64,000 nucleotides of DNA from NCBI RefSeq assembly GCF_036345155.1, contig NZ_CP107772.1, forward strand, positions 3,100,001 to 3,164,000. Direction: 5' to 3'. This stretch comes from Streptomyces sp. NBC_00582. GTDB lineage: Bacteria > Actinomycetota > Actinomycetes > Streptomycetales > Streptomycetaceae. Of this stretch, positions 62,298 through 64,000 are shown in pieces. Positions within the stretch are counted from its first letter, which is position 1. Every line of letters starts with the position of its first letter. Under the pieces are notes generated by a model, which was given only the letters and a program-made list of their open reading frames with translations, was not told where the DNA came from and made no database searches. Position numbers and translations under genes: made by a program.

Positions 62298-63539
62298 ATG
62301 CACGTCCTCGTGGTGCACAACCGCTACGCCTCGGCGCAGCCGAGCGGAGAGAACAAGGTCGTCGACCAGGAGGTGGCGCTGCTGCGCGGGGCCGGCCACC
62401 GGGTCGAGGTGTTCGAGCGGCGCAGCGACGACATCGCCGCCCGGTCCCTGCTGGGCAAGGTTGCGGTACCGCTGCTGGTGCCGTGGAACCCGGCGGTCCG
62501 CGCGGAGCTCGCCGCCCGGCTGCGCACCGAGCGGCCGGACGTGGTGCACGTCCACAACGTCTTCCCGCTCCTGTCGCCGGCGGTGCTGGCCGCCTGCGCC
62601 GACGCCGGTGTGCCCGCCGTCGCCACGCTGCACAACTACACCCAGGTCTGCCCGCCCGGCACGCTGCAGCGGGACGGGCGGCCGTGCACCGAGTGCGTCG
62701 GGTCGACGCCGCTGCCCGCCGTCCGGCACGGCTGCTACCGGAGCTCCCGGCTGGCGACGGTGCCGCTCGCGGTCAGCCTGTCGGTCAACCGGCGGCGGTG
62801 GTGGTCCGGCGTGGAGCGGTTCCTCTGCATCTCCGCGGCGCAGCGCGACGTCCTGGTGCGGGCCGGCTTGCCGGCCGAGCGGCTGGCGGTGAAGCACAAC
62901 TTCGTGCCCGACCCGGACGACCGCCGAGAGGGTGACGGCGAGCATCTGCTCTACCTCGGCCGGCTCGCGGAGGCCAAGGGCGTGCGGCTGCTCATGGCCG
63001 CGTGGGACGAGGTCGCCGCCGGCGGCGGTGTGGGCGTGCCGCTCGTGATCGCCGGCACGGGGCCACTGGAGCCGGAGGTGACCGCCTGGGCGGCGGGCCG
63101 GGACGACGTGCGGTACGTCGGCCTGTACGACGCGGCGGAGTGCCGGAAGGCCGTCGCGCGGTCGGTCGCCGTGGTGGCGCCCTCGACGTGGCTGGAGGCG
63201 TTCGGCCTGGTGGTCGTGGAGGCGATGGCGGCCGGGGTCCCGGTCGTCGCCGCCGGTCACGGCGCCTTCGTCGAACTCGTCGAGGACGGCGTGACCGGGC
63301 TGCTGCACCGGCCGGGCGAGTCCGCCTCGCTCGCGTCCTGCATACGCCGGATCGCGGCCGGGCCGGACCGCAACCGGGAGATGGGCCGAGCGGCCAGGCG
63401 CCGATACGAGCAGGGCTTCAGCCCGGCCGTCGGCCTGGAGCGCCTGGTGGAGGAGTACCGCACCGCGATCGCGGGTCGGTCAGCACCGGCTCGGGGCGGG
63501 GACACCCGCGCGAGCAGGGGGGATGGAGACAGCAGATGA
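62298..63539 (+). CDS. Glycosyltransferase family 4
   Basis: A 413-aa GT-B enzyme. N-terminal acceptor domain: HNRYASAQPSGENKVVDQEVALLRGAGHRVEVF, PDVVHVHNVFPLLSPAVL, TLHNYTQVCPPGTLQRDGRPCTEC (a Cys-containing loop seen in this GT4 subgroup). Donor domain: YLGRLAEAKGVRLLMAAWD and the E-x7-E motif in PSTWLEAFGLVVVEAMAAGVPVVA. It adds a sugar to the lipid-linked repeat. GGAGG at 62283-62287; the stop overlaps the next ATG by 4 bp. Confidence 0.92.
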   Translation: MHVLVVHNRYASAQPSGENKVVDQEVALLRGAGHRVEVFERRSDDIAARSLLGKVAVPLLVPWNPAVRAELAARLRTERPDVVHVHNVFPLLSPAVLAACADAGVPAVATLHNYTQVCPPGTLQRDGRPCTECVGSTPLPAVRHGCYRSSRLATVPLAVSLSVNRRRWWSGVERFLCISAAQRDVLVRAGLPAERLAVKHNFVPDPDDRREGDGEHLLYLGRLAEAKGVRLLMAAWDEVAAGGGVGVPLVIAGTGPLEPEVTAWAAGRDDVRYVGLYDAAECRKAVARSVAVVAPSTWLEAFGLVVVEAMAAGVPVVAAGHGAFVELVEDGVTGLLHRPGESASLASCIRRIAAGPDRNREMGRAARRRYEQGFSPAVGLERLVEEYRTAIAGRSAPARGGDTRASRGDGDSR

Positions 63540-64000
63540 CACGATGCCGACTCTGCGGCTCGGAGGCGATGGCGAGCGTCGTCGACCTCGGGGCGACGCC
63601 GCCATGTGAGAGCTTTCTCGCCGCGGACCAACTCGACCGGCCGGAACCGGCGTACCCGCTGCACCTGCGGGTCTGCACCGACTGCTGGCTGGCGCAGATC
63701 CCGCCGCTGATCACACCGGAGGAGACGTTCAAGGAGTACGCGTACTTCTCCTCGTACTCCACCTCCTGGGTGGAGCACGCGCGCACGTTCGTCGCCGACG
63801 CCGCACAGCGCCTCGGTCTCGGCACCGACGCCTTCGTGGTCGAGGTCGCCAGCAACGACGGGTACCTGCTGCGGCACGTGGTGGACCGGGGGATCCGCTG
63901 CCTCGGCATCGAGCCGTCGGTGAACGTCGGCGCCGCGGCGCGGGACGCGGGCGTGCCCACGCTCACGGAGTTCCTGAGCCCGGCGACCGGCTCGGCCGTC
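63536..64000 (+). CDS. Sugar C-methyltransferase (TylCIII/EvaC-like), 5' part
   Basis: The first 155 residues of a class I SAM methyltransferase; it runs off the window. An N-terminal zinc-binding domain (CRLCGSEAM, then CTDCWLAQ) precedes the SAM-binding FVVEVASNDGYLLRHVVDRGIRCLGIEPS. These features mark NDP-hexose C-3 methyltransferases, which make branched-chain deoxysugars, so the polymer may carry a C-methyl sugar. ATG overlaps the GT4 stop (ATGA). Confidence 0.87.
   Translation, partial: MTRCRLCGSEAMASVVDLGATPPCESFLAADQLDRPEPAYPLHLRVCTDCWLAQIPPLITPEETFKEYAYFSSYSTSWVEHARTFVADAAQRLGLGTDAFVVEVASNDGYLLRHVVDRGIRCLGIEPSVNVGAAARDAGVPTLTEFLSPATGSAV

Overview
High-GC actinobacterial chromosome, almost certainly Streptomyces. 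The evidence is strong third-position GC bias, frequent GTG/TTG starts with 4-bp stop/start overlaps, typical Streptomyces families (DUF5999, DUF6099, DUF6299, DUF4232 lipoproteins, SepF paralogue, F420-dependent LLM oxidoreductase) and several apparently leaderless promoters. No rRNA, tRNA, CRISPR array or intact mobile element was seen. All functional calls come from reading the sequence; no database search was run.

Layout. 1-3.1 kb: 3' end of a MurA-family enolpyruvyl transferase, converging on helR, an RNA-polymerase-recycling helicase with a rifamycin-associated element (RAE) upstream. 3.1-8.8 kb: sugar uptake locus (monooxygenase and PfkB kinase on one strand; binding protein, permease, ATPase and LacI regulator on the other) with paired operator-like palindromes in the divergent promoter. 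8.8-10.6 kb: small Streptomyces-specific proteins and a PaaX-type regulator. 10.7-13.4 kb: cysC-cysD-cysN sulfate activation operon. 13.6-16.5 kb: RsbW-like ATPase, argF and arcA. 16.6-19.9 kb: SPFH protein and NAD-kinase-like protein (translationally coupled), then a secreted kelch propeller. 19.9-23.9 kb: Pnkp-Hen1 RNA repair operon. 24-31.4 kb: lipoprotein, LLM oxidoreductase, DUF6099, nucleotide pyrophosphohydrolase with AAA ATPase, SepF-like protein, GT-C-like membrane protein and YceI protein. 31.5-38.5 kb: MarR regulator with a huge low-complexity tail, giant FAD/Fe-S oxidoreductase, a tandem-repeat block, MFS exporter and TetR regulator. 38.7-42.2 kb: furA-katG and a histidine phosphatase. 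42.3-45.7 kb: cobalamin-riboswitch-controlled cbtBA, two decayed genes, a PhzF protein and a small hypothetical.

46.2-64.0 kb (continuing past the window end) is the most interesting region: a long, tightly coupled, unidirectional exopolysaccharide operon. It encodes a polyprenyl-phosphate sugar transferase, an AlgD-like GDP-mannose dehydrogenase, a GT4, two Wzz-like proteins with decayed kinase domains, an AsnB-like amidotransferase, a two-domain dehydrogenase/Gfo-Idh protein, an alginate-lyase/heparinase-like protein, a beta-helix lipoprotein, a Wzy/O-antigen-ligase-like protein, another GT4 and a sugar C-methyltransferase (cut by the window end). Together they suggest a Wzy-type, uronate-containing and possibly amidated polymer whose parts list echoes alginate biosynthesis. 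I see no flippase or active tyrosine autokinase inside the window; they may lie downstream.
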